NCBI GenBank assembly: GCA_000818945.1
Contig: KN805394.1
Location: forward strand, 152,548-216,547
DNA length: 64,000 bases
Direction of reading: 5' to 3'
Source of the DNA: Schizochytrium sp. CCTCC M209059
Taxonomy: Eukaryota > Sar > Bigyra > Thraustochytrida > Thraustochytriidae
Shown here: in pieces, positions 49,821 to 62,000 of the stretch
How positions within the stretch are numbered: the first letter of the stretch is position 1
Layout: every line of letters starts with the position of its first letter
Position numbers and translations under genes: made by a program
Notes under the pieces: model-generated
The model's input: only the letters and a program-made list of their open reading frames with translations
Databases searched by the model: none
Told to the model about the DNA's origin: nothing

Positions 49821-52800
49821 ATGGACGCCGCACGTCTGGCCAGCATCTACCGGGAGCTCCAAGGTCTCGTTCAATTGCAAACGTACAAAGTAGGTCTCAA
49901 CCTGTATTTGGAGTCCTTCACAGGCCAAGACCTTCATGACAAGCTACTCGGTCAAGAACTTGTCAGCGGCACTGCCGAGGCCGACATTGCTTGCACACTT
50001 ATGCTTCGTCGAGGCTGGCTACAGCATGTGGAATCTGCGGCTTTTGCTAGCGCCCCCTTCGAGGTGGAAAATCTGTACCGATTCCGGGAGTCTCGGTCTG
50101 CGACCGGGCCTCCACGCATCGCGAATGGTACCGACGCAATGCCAACTGGCGCTGCGGTCGCGGCCAGCATGCCGAAACTGGCAGAATGGGACGAGATTTC
50201 TGAAGTCGACTCGACAGGGTCCACGGAGCGAAGGGCAAGCGCGCAACGCGGCGTCGAACTCTTCATTCGTGGGCTCAATACCCCTCCTTCCGAGTCGAAT
50301 CCAGACGTTACTTTCGAAGGTGCAAACGCAAATTCGGGGGACTGGTCCAGTTTACTTGAGGCCCCAGATTCCTTGGCTCCCGCCACCAGAGCTTTCGCCG
50401 GTAGCAGCAACAGCGGCAGCCAAAGGCTCGGCGGGCACACGCGAAGCGCGACGCTTCCTGTAGACCTTCGACACGCCCAATATGACAATGAACCCTTGTC
50501 CGCCCAATCAGCAGTATGGAATCATCAAGAAGATGTAGCGCTCGTTGAAGCTGTTTCCAAATATGGAGAGGAATGGGGATTTGTTGCGCACAGTGTGCAG
50601 ACCAAAGACGAGATACAGTGCGAAATGCGATGGCTGAAAAAGCTCCGAGACGCCAAACTCACTCATTCTACAGAGCGCAGCAAAGACATCATCCTCAAAA
50701 TTCGGGGCCGCAAGGCGCACAAGGAAAAGAAAGCCTTCCGTGAACTCTTTGAAAAGTCCCAGCGCGGGGCGCTCACCAAGGAGTACATGGTACGAAAAGA
50801 CCTTTTGCAACAGGAACGTGAAAAGCAGCTGGGAACCCCGCACGGTGTAATGCTACGTCGCCGAGCGAAGTCAACAGACAGCATTGGTGGTCTATCGGCC
50901 TCCAACGCCAAGTCTGCAACTACCTCAAATGCAGTCGCGTTGAGAATCGATGCAACTCGACGGAAAATGCTCTTGCAGCAAGGCGAAGGCTCCCAAAGCA
51001 GCCATCTTCAGACAAGCGCGCAATCTTCCAATGCTGCGTCGAGTCGCTCGAGTCAACATCGCGATCGGCTGTCGCCTCGGAGCATGTCTCAGCGTGTGAG
51101 CTCGACCGAAAAGAAGCTCTTGGACAAGGCGATTGAGGCTCCTGCGCAGATCATCGCGTCGAGCAAGGCGTCGCCAGATCCTTCAGATCGACTCAATCTG
51201 CCCATCATCGTTATGGCCCTCACCAACCCGCCAGAGTCCTCGCGCGGTTTGCGCGAGACGCACTACATTGTCAAGGTCTACATTGGCGACACCACGCGTC
51301 ATGCCTCCACCAATCCAATGGTCCGTCGGATGGACCACAGCATCACTTGGGGCGAGGTCCTCGTGCTCGAAGACGTTGGATCGGAGACCTTGCTCGATAT
51401 TCGCCTCTTGGTTCGGCACCGACTTATTGGCAATGAGGAGATTGGCCGGACCGAGATTTCCGTCGGCGAGCTTGTGCGCAGACCCTTTCGCAACCTCGTC
51501 ATCCACAACTCTGCCTCGCGCGTCGTAACGGACTCAAATGAAGACAATGTAACGCTGCTCAAGATTGGAGTCGACAAATCTGCTCTTCCACGTTCCTGGC
51601 CGATGCCTGTAAACGAGTCGTACAGTTCAAGAGGCTACCCCAAGCACGTTATGATCATTACGCGTGGAACGCGCGGCGATGTGCAGCCTTTTCTTGCGCT
51701 CGCACGCGAGCTTGCAAACCGATTCAACTGGATGGTCACGATTTGCTCCGAATTCCGCTACAAGGATTACATTAAGAAACAAGCGCTCGGTCTCGAGCGC
51801 GGGTGCATTCGCTTTCGCATTTCGGGCGGCGACACCCAAAAACGGGTCGACTCACGGATCTCTAAATGGGCCATCAATCTTTCCTCATCCACTATGCAGC
51901 ACATTATGCTTGCCTTTTCGGAGCGCGAGTTCTTTGATTCGGAGCCTGCCTTGTTTTATTGGGCCAAAACAATCAAACCGGACTATTTGATGTTCGGCTT
52001 TACGCTCGCGGCCATCGCTATGATTATCAGGTACGTTTTTGTATGGTGCACGCGAATTTTCGCAACACATTCTCTTCATTTCGCTTCTGTTTTCGGCAAT
52101 CTTTCACGTTTTCGGCCGAACGACTAACTTTTGTGCTCGTCCTTTATTCCATTTTTTGCACTGACTTTGTCGGGCACAAACACGATTCCAACTCCCAAAC
52201 AGCGAGGCACTCGAAATTCCTCTTTTGGGCTTTATCTTGCAACCAACCTGCCTTCCATCTTCGCAATATCCGCCTCTCGTTCCGCTAGATGAACACTCGT
52301 ATCATCGCATGACGGAAAAGACGCGACGGAAAGACCGCAAGCATTCGGAGTTCAGCAGTATGAAGGTCCTCATGGAAAACAACCCGATTACCGGCCACCT
52401 CAACAGCATGCGCACCAAACGCGGACTTCGACCCATTCGTCGGTTCACTGGAAAGGCGAGTCTTGTCCAGGCCATCCAGAGCAATACATGGACCGATTTG
52501 CAAATGCAACAGGTCCCTTTGGTGGTACCGATTAGCCCGCTCTCTTTTGGCGGAAGACCGGCGGATTGGGGCCCCAAGTCGATCCTCACCAATTACATCT
52601 TTCTTCGTGGAAAAACTGTGCCCCCACTCGACCCCAAGCATGTCGACTTCATCGAGCAAGCTCGCAACAATGGGCGCAAACTCGTCGTTCTTGCCTTCTC
52701 CTCTATGCCCGTGGAACGCCTTGATATTTTGCGAATCGCCATCAAGATCATTTCCGGCTGCGAGAAGGAAGTTTCCATTTTTGCTCTCATTGGTGACCAT

Positions 52801-53373
52801 GTTGGCGACCCAGGCAACGACTCGGATGTGGAAGGCGCGGCAGCAGGTTATGCGGCCAAGGGTCGTCTGTTGGTGGATAAAGGGGCTCCATTTGGCCGTC
52901 TCTTTCCGCTCATGGATGCCATTGTGGCCCATGGCGGCCTCGGCACAACAGGCGAGGCGATCATGGCCGGAGTCCCGGTCATTATCACCGGCGTCATGCT
53001 CTTCGATCAGCGATTTTGGGGGTCTCGTTGCCACGATCTCGGCATCGGCCCCTTTCCCGTGCACGTTTCCAAGTTTAAGAGCCAATGCGTGAGTCTCATT
53101 GACAAGGCGCTGGCCGATGATAGCGAGTGGCCTGCCAATGCCAAGCGCGTGGGCCGCGAGATCGAGAGCACCATGGAGCACGATCCTGCGGGTGTCATCA
53201 TCAATGCGGAAACCGTTTGCCGTTTGTTGGATGACGCGCCCGTGTTCTCGTATGAGGCGGCCCCACCTGGATCGACTGCTAAAGCCACGGGAACGTCGGC
53301 AAGAGGCACGAACGAGGAGGGCTTCCAGGCCAATGACGAAGTTCGCGACGCCTTTGCAAAGGGTAACATTACT

Positions 53374-53417
<44 letters not shown>

Positions 53418-53505
53418 GGATGCAAAGGTGAATGCTTCAAGTGAGGCGTCCTCCGGGGGGCACAGTCGCCATGCTTCGCGTTTGCGCGGGTTGCTCGGTA
53501 TCTAA
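49821..53505 (+). CDS. DEP-SANT/Myb-C2-sterol glucosyltransferase (GT1, UGT80/ATG26-like) fusion, two exons
   Basis: Exons 49821-52030 and 52203-53505 flank a 172-nt intron (GTACGT...AAACAG, phase 2); the join gives AMIISEALEIPLLGF and 1170 residues. The domains in order are: a DEP-like domain at about 20-95 (YLESFTGQDLHDKLL...LMLRRGWLQHV); a SANT/Myb-like helix bundle at about 233-283 (WNHQEDVALVEAVSKYGEEW...QCEMRWLK); a C2-like beta domain at about 460-600; and a GT1 domain from about 609 (HVMIITRGTRGDVQPF) with the donor-binding HGGLGTTGEA at 980 and DQRFWGSRCHDLGIGP. The last part matches sterol 3-beta-glucosyltransferases, which add UDP-glucose to membrane sterols. The C terminus has a run of about 16 Glu encoded by GAA/GAG repeats. 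DEP and C2 suggest membrane recruitment. The SANT match is unexpected in this enzyme. Confidence 0.85.
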
Positions 53506-54048
53506 TCACCTCGTTAATATTTGATTCACGTTATGACTCCGTTTATTCAAGCAAAGATAAATTTTCTGAGAAGTCTTCGATTTAAATTTTCAATGCAGCT
53601 TCGTTTTTGTCGTTGCCATTACACCTTCTCCGCCTCTTTACAAAGTTCCACCTTTTTCACGTGTCCTTTCCATCAACTTGACAACGAGAAGCCCTCCGTC
53701 CTCCCTCTGATGATCCAACCTAGGAGAGAATTATAGTAAAAGCAAATCTTGGTCGCGTTTCATTCTCGTGCACATCACAGGACAATCACATTTATTTCGT
53801 TTTATTAAAAACGTGTTTGCGGAAAGGGCAAATTGTGACCCAATTGGTTTCCGCCTTTTTCGCAGGCTGGTTGGCATCCTAGCTTGCTTGTCTGAGCGTA
53901 CGTCAACGCAGCAATGGAACTAGCTCCTTTGCCGTCAAAAGAAAACGAGCCTTTCCTTTTTTAATACGCGAGCAGACAGCTTGCGGTAACCTTTCTTGCT
54001 CTTGCTCTTGCTCTTGTTGTTGTTCTTGTTGTTCTTTTTTTTTCACAT
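53506..54048. other. Convergent 3' spacer
   Basis: About 540 AT-richer bases between convergent genes, with CTTGCT/CTTGTT repeats near 53995-54030 in the COX10 3' flank. No gene seen. Confidence 0.6.
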
Positions 54049-55500
54049 TTAGCGCAGAGCCTTTGAAGCCACCTGAGAAACGGGGCAAAGAGGCGTAGAT
54101 GACGCCGCAGACTCGGTCGCCGAGGCAGCCTGGAGCTCGGCATCAGATGCCAAGGGCTTGGTTGCTGCGGGCAAACGCGTGAGTGGAGGGACCATGATCT
54201 CATGCAGACAGAGATCACGGAGCTGTGCCTTGGCGCAACGAAGCGCGCCCTCGAGGGTGATGCTGCGCGAGGCTGAGGAGATCTCCTCATTGGAGAGCTG
54301 CTTCTCAGCAAAGGCGCTCTGCGCCAAGCTCGTACTCGCATGAACCGGGCATGAAGGCGCCAGGGCGAATGAGCCACGTCCTTCGGGGTCCGCCCACTCG
54401 TTTTTGTGAAAGACCACGAGCGCAAGGACGAGCGGCAGATACCAGAGCGAAATACGGAAAACCCTTCGCGCGTTGCCCATGTTCGGGTTCTCGTTGAACT
54501 TGTAGGCGGCGTGCAACAGGATTCCGTTAAAGGCAATGCTTTCGAGAGGAAACATTGCCGACGTGACGCCCAGCGAATAGCTTGCAAGGGGAATCGCAGC
54601 CATGGCGACGGAATAGCGCGTAATAAGGCTGGCCGTGCGCGCAGCGGTGGGATCGTTGCACGGGACCATCTGATGACCACCTGCGGCGTAATCCCGCTTG
54701 GCCATGTAAGCAAGAGCAAAAAAGTGCGGGAACTGCCAGAGAACGAGCGCCGAGCTCACTAGCGCGGCCTCAACGCTGAAGATGGTGCCTGTGGCGGCGG
54801 CATAACCCATGAGAGGTGGGATGCCTCCAACAAGAGCGCCCACCCAGGTGTTCCACTCAGAGAGGCGCTTCATGGGCGTGTAGACGCCTGCGTACAAGAA
54901 GACGTTACCGAGACCCAGCACGGCCGTGAGCGGGTTGCACAGGGTACCCAGCACAACAGTCCCGCCGATTGTATTTGCAAGGCCAAAGGCGACAGCGTGC
55001 GCGGTGCTCACACGGCCTGATGGAAGTGGCCTGGCGCATGTGCGTTTCATGAGCGCGTCTGTCTTGCGCTCGTAGACCTGATTAAAGGTGTTGGCCGCGC
55101 TGGCATGCATGGCGGTGCCAACCGTGAGGGCAGCCAGCGTGTCGACCGCCACGGGGGCGCCAGCCAACAGGAAACCTGCCGTGCCGGAGAGGACGACAAG
55201 CATGGACAGCCGGGCCTTGCTCAGCTGTGCATAGACCTTGCCGAGTTCGCGCAGGGAGCTGGTGCCTGCAGCGGCGCGCGCCGCCTGCCTTTCGGCCCTC
55301 TCCTCCGCCCTCGTGGGGCCTGCTGCTGTCGCCGCGGCTGCTGCTGCCGCATGGGAGCTGCTCGCGGCAGCCCTGTGCTGCTGCACGCGCGCCGGCTGTC
55401 TCGGCGCCAGCCTCGTCAGGCCGCACAGCGCGCCGTCCGCGTGCTGCAGCTGCGCGAGCGGCAGCACGGCCGCGCGCTGCACCAGCCGCACCATGACCAT
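54049..55500 (-). CDS. COX10: Protohaem IX farnesyltransferase (haem O synthase), mitochondrial
   Basis: The product is 483 residues. It farnesylates protohaem IX to haem O for cytochrome c oxidase in the mitochondrial inner membrane. The UbiA prenyltransferase motif is NTFNQVYERKTD (N137 to D148) followed by MKRTCARPLPSG, and a second Asp-rich site is YMAKRDYAAGGHQMVP; about eight to nine membrane helices are visible. The first 60 or so residues are rich in Arg, Ala and Ser and lack acidic residues, as expected for a mitochondrial presequence. The C-terminal 100 residues after the last helix are soluble and Ala/Ser-rich, longer than in most homologues. Two in-frame ATGs lie two codons apart. 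Confidence 0.96.
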   Translation of the reverse strand: MVMVRLVQRAAVLPLAQLQHADGALCGLTRLAPRQPARVQQHRAAASSSHAAAAAAATAAGPTRAEERAERQAARAAAGTSSLRELGKVYAQLSKARLSMLVVLSGTAGFLLAGAPVAVDTLAALTVGTAMHASAANTFNQVYERKTDALMKRTCARPLPSGRVSTAHAVAFGLANTIGGTVVLGTLCNPLTAVLGLGNVFLYAGVYTPMKRLSEWNTWVGALVGGIPPLMGYAAATGTIFSVEAALVSSALVLWQFPHFFALAYMAKRDYAAGGHQMVPCNDPTAARTASLITRYSVAMAAIPLASYSLGVTSAMFPLESIAFNGILLHAAYKFNENPNMGNARRVFRISLWYLPLVLALVVFHKNEWADPEGRGSFALAPSCPVHASTSLAQSAFAEKQLSNEEISSASRSITLEGALRCAKAQLRDLCLHEIMVPPLTRLPAATKPLASDAELQAASATESAASSTPLCPVSQVASKALR

Positions 55501-56216
55501 GCTGCTGCTGACGTTTCGCCGCCGCCGCTGCCGCTGCTGCTGCTGCTGCTGCTGCAGCTACTGTTTCCGAGCTGCGCGTCGCCGCCCTCCGCGCCCGCTC
55601 GAGTCCGAGCAGCCGCGCCGCGCCGCGCCGCGCCGCCGACCCCCGCCGCGTCGCTGCCGTGCGCAGTCGCGTCCGCTTTGCTCGCGGCGCAGTGCAGTGG
55701 CAGCAGTGGCAGCAGTGGCCGCCTGCAGTGGCAGTGGCAGTGGCCGCGCGGGCCGCTGCAAGTGGAGGTTGGCGCGGCGCGCTATGGGTTATGGCATTTG
55801 ATGGATTTGCGCAGCTCCGTATAGATGACTGTCTCTGGGGCTGCGGCCATGGTGGCTGCCGGCCGGCCGGTGTTTTCTCTCGGAGATGAGGAGGACGGGG
55901 GCGCGTGGCCAGGATGGTGCACAACCGCGAAGTGCTGCCTGTGCTGCGGTTTCTTTCTTCGTCGCTTGTATATATACATGGCCATGGCGGGAGGGCGTGC
56001 AGAGCTCATGGCATATACCGATGTACAGTTGGCTGGACAAGTCAAAGACGAGAGAAGAAAGAAGAAAGAAGAAAGAAGAAAGAAACAGCTGGTGGTATGA
56101 TGAATTGAAGAAATTCGATACGATGATACAGATTCAGCTTGTGCCAGCTCTAATACTTCTTTGCAACGTCCGCCAGGCTGATATGATGTGATAGCAAAGG
56201 GGCATCGTCATCGGAG
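55501..56216. other. Spacer with CTG trinucleotide repeats
   Basis: About 716 bases between the COX10 start and the 3' end of the AEC transporter. A CTG/CCG tract lies at 55519-55556, just upstream of COX10, and a GAAAGAA tract near 56055-56090. No gene was recognised. Confidence 0.6.
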
Positions 56217-57740
56217 TCAAATGTCAGAGACCACATTGGTGCTAATGGTGAGCCCGATGAAGCACCATACTGTCATTGTGAGGACTCCAACAAGGTACTG
56301 ATTAATCATGGCGAGACTGAGGATGGCACCCTGTTCAGGAGGCGCGCAAATGGCGCACATGTTCGCGGTGGGGACAAAGGACTCGAAAAAGAGAAGCATG
56401 AGCAAAAGCTGGTCCTTGGGGAAAAGGTCGATGCACAGGTAGAGGACTACAAAAAGTATTCCAGGGAGAATGACCATACGGCCGAAAATGAGCACAAAGA
56501 GGGTCCTGCGGGAAATCCCGGTTTTCTCAACGTTGCCGCCCAAAAGATCGCTGTACTTGGTCTTGGTCAATTTCATGCCAATCATCAAGGAGAGAGCCAG
56601 GATCACCACGGATACGAGACCAGGAGCAATGGTAGTCAAGACGTTCACAAAGGGAGCCGCCACCGAATTCGTGTCAAACATGAAGTCTTGCAGCTTGGGA
56701 ATCGAGCCGACCATGAGCCCAAAGATTTGAGCGATTACAGCAGGCTGGGCAAAGGCCTGGTAAATGATGCGGCTCCACTTTGAGAAACCGCTTGGGGGTG
56801 ATGATTGATCTTGTTCTCGCTTCTCGTCTTCGGGAGTAACGTTGCCCTCTTTTGGTTTTGCTTCCGACTGGAACGGCTGAGCCTGAGCATTGGTGTTTGC
56901 TTGCGGAATTGAAAACGAGGTCTCTGCTGTGTTGCCTTCCTTTGACGAGATCGCTGGGTTGCGTTCTTGAGCCTCGAGTTGATCTTGGTCATCGCCCGGT
57001 GCGGGAAGTGCGAGTTCGACGCTCGGTTCTTGTGCTTCGACAAAGCTTGACGTACCCGGTCCTTGGCTTCTGTCCTGAGAAGAAAGAGACGCGGTCCTGT
57101 CATTCGTTGCATCTTGCTCGCTGACATTGGAGGAGTCCTCGAGGGTGGTTGTCTCAGGCTCGGCGGGCAGAGGAGCTTGGCGACCGGATGACTTGAGGAC
57201 TGTCGCGACGATGAAGACAAACACGTAGGGAATTGCCATGTAGATGACGAGATACAGCTCGCCTGTTTCTGTGCACTCTGCTGCTGTAAAGAATTGGTCC
57301 TCGCCTGAGAGAGAGTATTCGATAATTTCCGTTTCAGGCCTTCGGATTCTGCCGCCTGCACAAACTGCGGTGATGAAAATGAGAGGAAGACCCATCGCAT
57401 TCTGAAAAGTGATGGAGAAGATGAACCATTTCCGAAAGGACCGAGTCGGCTTGGCGAGGGGGACCATAAGAACCCCCATAATGAAGTTGAACATCAAAAC
57501 GATGACGCCCATGGGCATAAGAATGCCGACCCTAGAAAAGACTTCAAGTGAGAAACTTTTGCCAAGGCGCACAAATACTAGCGAGGGCGAATACAGATTT
57601 TTTGCTAGCCAAGAAAGCGCGCCGGCGGCTTTGGCGTCTAAAAGTCCTTTGTGCACGAACCACGAGCCCAAGATCATGATGAAGAAGACTGGCAGCACAG
57701 CTTTGGCGCTCGTCCACATGAGGTCCCCGACATCCGTCAT
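56217..57740 (-). CDS. Auxin efflux carrier (AEC/PIN-like) family membrane transporter
   Basis: The product is 507 residues. It shows five N-terminal hydrophobic segments (from VLPVFFIMILGSWFV), a hydrophilic loop of about 140 residues rich in Gln, Glu and Ser, and five C-terminal segments (ending YLVGVLTMTVWCFIG...). Motifs are LSWLAKNLYSPSLVF, FIFSITFQNAMGLPLIF and the C-terminal ESFVPTANMCAICAP, all characteristic of the AEC/PILS family. In plants such proteins move auxin or related organic acids across plasma or ER membranes; in protists the substrate is unknown. CTTGC repeats begin 10-15 bases upstream of the start codon. Confidence 0.9.
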   Translation of the reverse strand: MTDVGDLMWTSAKAVLPVFFIMILGSWFVHKGLLDAKAAGALSWLAKNLYSPSLVFVRLGKSFSLEVFSRVGILMPMGVIVLMFNFIMGVLMVPLAKPTRSFRKWFIFSITFQNAMGLPLIFITAVCAGGRIRRPETEIIEYSLSGEDQFFTAAECTETGELYLVIYMAIPYVFVFIVATVLKSSGRQAPLPAEPETTTLEDSSNVSEQDATNDRTASLSSQDRSQGPGTSSFVEAQEPSVELALPAPGDDQDQLEAQERNPAISSKEGNTAETSFSIPQANTNAQAQPFQSEAKPKEGNVTPEDEKREQDQSSPPSGFSKWSRIIYQAFAQPAVIAQIFGLMVGSIPKLQDFMFDTNSVAAPFVNVLTTIAPGLVSVVILALSLMIGMKLTKTKYSDLLGGNVEKTGISRRTLFVLIFGRMVILPGILFVVLYLCIDLFPKDQLLLMLLFFESFVPTANMCAICAPPEQGAILSLAMINQYLVGVLTMTVWCFIGLTISTNVVSDI

Positions 57741-59074
57741 CCTTGCGGCCTTGCCTTGCCTTGCCTTGCCTTGCCTCGCTTTGCCTTGCCTTGCCTGCTG
57801 GCTTGCAGCCGAGCTTGGTTTGGCTTTGTTTGGCTGGTTTGGTTTGGCTTGGCTTGGCTTGGCTTGACTTGGTTTCGACCCCGCTGCGACGGATCGATGA
57901 CGAGGCTGGCTGTGAGTTCTGGTGTTGCGATTCCCAGATGATTCAGCTGTTCTGGTTCTGTCGGAACTCGACGCCTAGCTCGTGACCTGCCAGATCTGCA
58001 GCTGCTAGTGCCGCTGCTCGCTCGTCGCCCCTGATGCAGCGAGCGCGGCTGCGCAGAAGCAAGAAACACTCCCGGTTGCTGGACCGACCGATCGATCGAT
58101 CGATCGATCGATCGGTGCAACCTCAGAGCAGCCAACTCACAAAATAATGCAAGGTATATACATAATAGGACTATGGTATATATATGCCTTCGAGTCTCGA
58201 CACGCCGTGGCGGCGTGAACAGGGTGAGCTGGGTCGCATTCAGGGCATGCATGTCATCGGAGCAGAGTAAATGTATACGTATGCGTGCAGTGCATGCATG
58301 CGACTTTATTGGTCACATGGGCGCTCTGGCGACTTGCTTGCTTCGCTGTTGCTTCGCTTCGCTGTTGCTCGCTTGCTCGCAGGCTTGCTTGTATGAGAGA
58401 ATATGGCGGACACGGCGTCGAATGCGGAGAGCGAGCGCCCACGGTGTTGCGGAGGTTGGTTGCCCCCTACGTAGCGTCTCGCTACACGTCGTCAAAAAAT
58501 GAAACGGACCCGTAAGCGGGGCCAAAATGCTGGCTGCTCAGAGTAGAGGACCAAGGGCGGATGGATGAATGGATGGCGAAGGAGCATTCGCAGAACAAGC
58601 CTCTCTCGACGCGGCTGCGGCTGCGGCTGCGGCTGCTGCCGGCCGGCCTCTTCTTTGCCATGGCCGACCTCGTCGTTGACCTTTTTTTTTTCCCCAGGGA
58701 TTTCAACGTCTGAGATTCGTTTAGAACCGAGTAGTTGCAGCGCGTAGCGGTGGCGCACGCGCAGCGCTTGCTTGTAGTGAGAGCGGAGATCCTGAGAGCT
58801 ATCTGCCTGCCAGGAGCTGCTGCTGTTTCGTTCGTCATCAACGTGCATTGGCAAGCGAGCTTGCGACTACTCACGTCGCATTGCATTTCCTACGCTGATG
58901 CACCTCGTCGCACTGATCAAAACGCTAACAGCTAGTCTAGCTTGGTCATGCTGATCGTGGGGTGTCGCCGTCCACGGGCATTGCAACTGCACGCGTTCCT
59001 TCCGAGCTCTTCGCAATGTTGTTGCGCTCATCTCTTCTCCCCGGCAGTCTACACATCGCAAAGTTTGCTCTGTT
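57741..59074. other. Divergent spacer with CTTGC and CGAT repeats
   Basis: About 1.3 kb. CTTGC-type repeats lie at 57750-57797, TTTGG/CTTGG repeats at 57815-57875, a seven-unit CGAT tract at 58086-58113 and CTTGC/TTCGC tracts at 58335-58395. An AT-rich patch (TATATACATAATAGG) is near 58155-58185. Open frames are not supported. Confidence 0.6.
58086..58113. repeat. (CGAT)7 microsatellite
   Basis: Self-complementary CGAT units in the divergent spacer between the AEC transporter and the NTPase gene. Confidence 0.85.
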
Positions 59075-62000
59075 ATGAACTCCAAGGCGCCTTCTTCTGT
59101 TGGCTTTTTAGGCCCATGGACTGAGCGCAACAAGCAAAACGTAGCTGCGCGAGGCGGGGTGTCTCTGCGCGCGGGGAGCAGCATGACGTTCGCCCGAGGG
59201 GGCGCAGGCCGCCTTACAGGGGTCGGTCGACGGAGGCAGCGGCGAGCCCTGACGTCTGCAGACTCGCCAGCGGGGGTCTGGGCCCGGGCGGCATGGCACG
59301 GGCCCCAAGAACGTGTGGCGGGCTGCTGGCGCGCGGGCGCTGCCTCGTGGCAGTGGACGCAGGCGCGCGGGCTCTCTGGCAGCCGTACAGACAGAGCATC
59401 GCGGAGCGCAACTTTGCCAAGCGCAGCTTTGTCGAGCGTGAGACCACCGAGCCCAAGCGTGACTGCCAAAGAACGAACGCGGTCAGAAACAATGGTGGCC
59501 ATGATGGAGCGCAGCCGCGAGCGTGCCGATGCGGCAAGCGCCAAGCTCCGCGATGCACACATGGAACACGCTACGCTCGCGAGTAAAATTGAGCGACTCG
59601 AGCAAGAACGAGATTTTCTTTTGAAAAAGGGATCATTCACGGAGTCGCTTGTAGACGCCCCAAATGGGCCTGCTGATATACGTGGAACGGGACTTGCAGA
59701 AATGTCAGAGGTCGCGGTACGTATGATGCTTCCCCTAGTCGATCGCGAGTTGACTAGCACCAAGAATATGGCGGAAACAGTCCGGTTGAGGTTCGCATCG
59801 CTGCAAAACGAGCTCGAAATCTGTCGCGAAGAGCTCAACCTTTTTGGAGCCGCGACGCGATCCCGGACGCTTGCATATCCTGTGCAAACGCCTGCGTCTT
59901 GGTCTCTTGGCAAAGTTGACCCACAAGATCCGATGCAATTACAAAGTCTTCGCTTTGAACGGCCGTATGAGGTCCTCCAGCTCGCCTTGCCAGGATTTAT
60001 GGCAACCTTGCTCGATCGCAGGGAATTTATCGCAGAGAGCCTCGGCGCCTGGTGCAGCGGGACATCGCCTTGGGCGAAGCAAGGCGAAGACGAACACTTT
60101 AGACTTCCGATTCCTTTGCTGAACATCGCGGGTGGCTCGGGGATTGGGAAATCGCGATTCTTGGAAGCCCTTGCTGCACCGGTGCAGTCCATCGACAGAG
60201 CTTGGCATATGCAGCCTGAGCATGTTCAAAAGCCGCTAACGGACGGCCAACTCAAATGGGCTGCTCTGCAAGATCTTGCGGCCGGTGACGCTGATCATGG
60301 ACGCTTTATTGCCCGATTCAGACAAGCGACAGGGGTCACCGTTTCCTTTCGTGGCGAGTATTCACGTGATGCTGACCCCGAGGCCGCGCCAGAGGATGCC
60401 CTATGCACTCGGGTTTTGCACAGCTACTTTGGTCAGGGGTCTCCGTTCACGGAGTTTCTTGGACAAATCTACACAGAGTCTCTGCCAAGTCTCGCGGGCG
60501 CAATTCGCATCATCAAGTCTGACATTGCGGCGCGGCGACCGGCAGGTGAAGACGGCGCGACGCCAACGATCATCCTCTGCGTGGATGACATCTTGGACGG
60601 GGCGAAAATGCAGCAAGATGCTCTCGACGTCATGGTGCTGGCCATTGCGGAGGCATGCGAACAAGGGCCCACGCTGCTCCCTGCGGTGGCTTGCTCGTCG
60701 CAGCACATGCTGGACGCAGCCGTTGCCCGAAGTACGTGGGCTACTGAAGAAATTGTGCTTGCGCCATTATCCCGCGAGACGGTGGCCAAGGCAGTGGAAC
60801 TTTACCACGAGGAGAAGCCTTGGCAGGCGCCTCGCTGGATGCACGACGATGGGGCCATGGAGGTCTTTGCTGCGTGCGCCGGCGTGCCCAAGCTCATGTC
60901 TATTGTAGCGCCCCGTCTCAAGCCCCACATGGGTTCCATGTTAGATCACATCAAGGCTCTTATGACCACGTCTCGACTGCAGCAAGAGATTGAAGGCTCG
61001 CCGCTATACAACGTGCACAGTCCCGACGCCAGCTTGGCGCTGGCTTCGGCGCTGTCGGCGCGGAAGCGGCCTTTTGCGACTGAGGAAGCAACGTTGCGGC
61101 TTTTGCGGCAGGGCATGCTCACAGGATCATTTGACGATCCTTTTCTGGCCCCTATTGTGCCATACATTTGGACGCAATTGTTTGGACTCAAGGAGCCGCC
61201 CCTGGGATTCGCGAGACTTTTGGCCAGTTTTGACCAGGTTGTGAATGTAAGCAGCGAGGGGCGAGCTACTGAAGAGATTTTGAAAAAGGGCCCGCCAAGC
61301 ATGAAGCGTAGCATGGGTGCGCTCATCATGTATTTGAATGCTGCTTCGCAGACGTCTCGCGGACGGCCTACCAGCTTGAGCGATCTCATCTTGGGTGAGG
61401 ATGTCGTGCCGTACTCTGCTCCGGTGGAAACAAACGACGGGTACCAAGCGTTCCGCACGCCGGTGCGACTGGGACTCGACGGTCTGACTGTGGTGGAAGA
61501 CTTTGACGTGCCCACGGATGCGGCATGGGAGCCGGAGCCCATGCACGCGTATGTGCTCCGCTATGCTTCTGACCTGCAGAATCATGTCAATATGCTCGTG
61601 GCGTTGCCAGAGTCCTTGAGCGCAGAGGACGAGGAAGCGTCAGCGGCGGATCGGAAAAACACTTCGGCGTCGTCATCGTGTGTAATACTGGGTGTATCGA
61701 TTCGCCCCGAGGTGACTGCGGATCCTACTCCACGTTCGCTGGCGCGAAGCGCGTATGCGCTTCTGAACCCGAAAGGCGTCTTTTTCAAATGGGCACGCGA
61801 GGAACGCTTCGTGTACTGCCAGATGAGACCCCGCGCAAACTGTCCTGGCGATTTACAAGGCATGTATGAGAGCCACAAGTCGCTGATGCAAAGCGCCATC
61901 GACCCGGCGAACGAGTTCCATAAAGTCGCCGAGAATGACGGTAATACTGATGTGTGGCGCACGCCGTCTGTGGTTCTTTCCTTTCTTCGTAGCTCTCTGC

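Noticed and set aside
49808..49843. GTGAAC...CCAG intron to join the 49678 upstream frame to the glycosyltransferase
   Set aside because: The phases do not match (phase 1 donor, phase 2 acceptor needed).
58867..60192. 441-codon minus-strand open frame
   Set aside because: Most of it is antisense to the P-loop NTPase gene, whose frame has clear Walker motifs.
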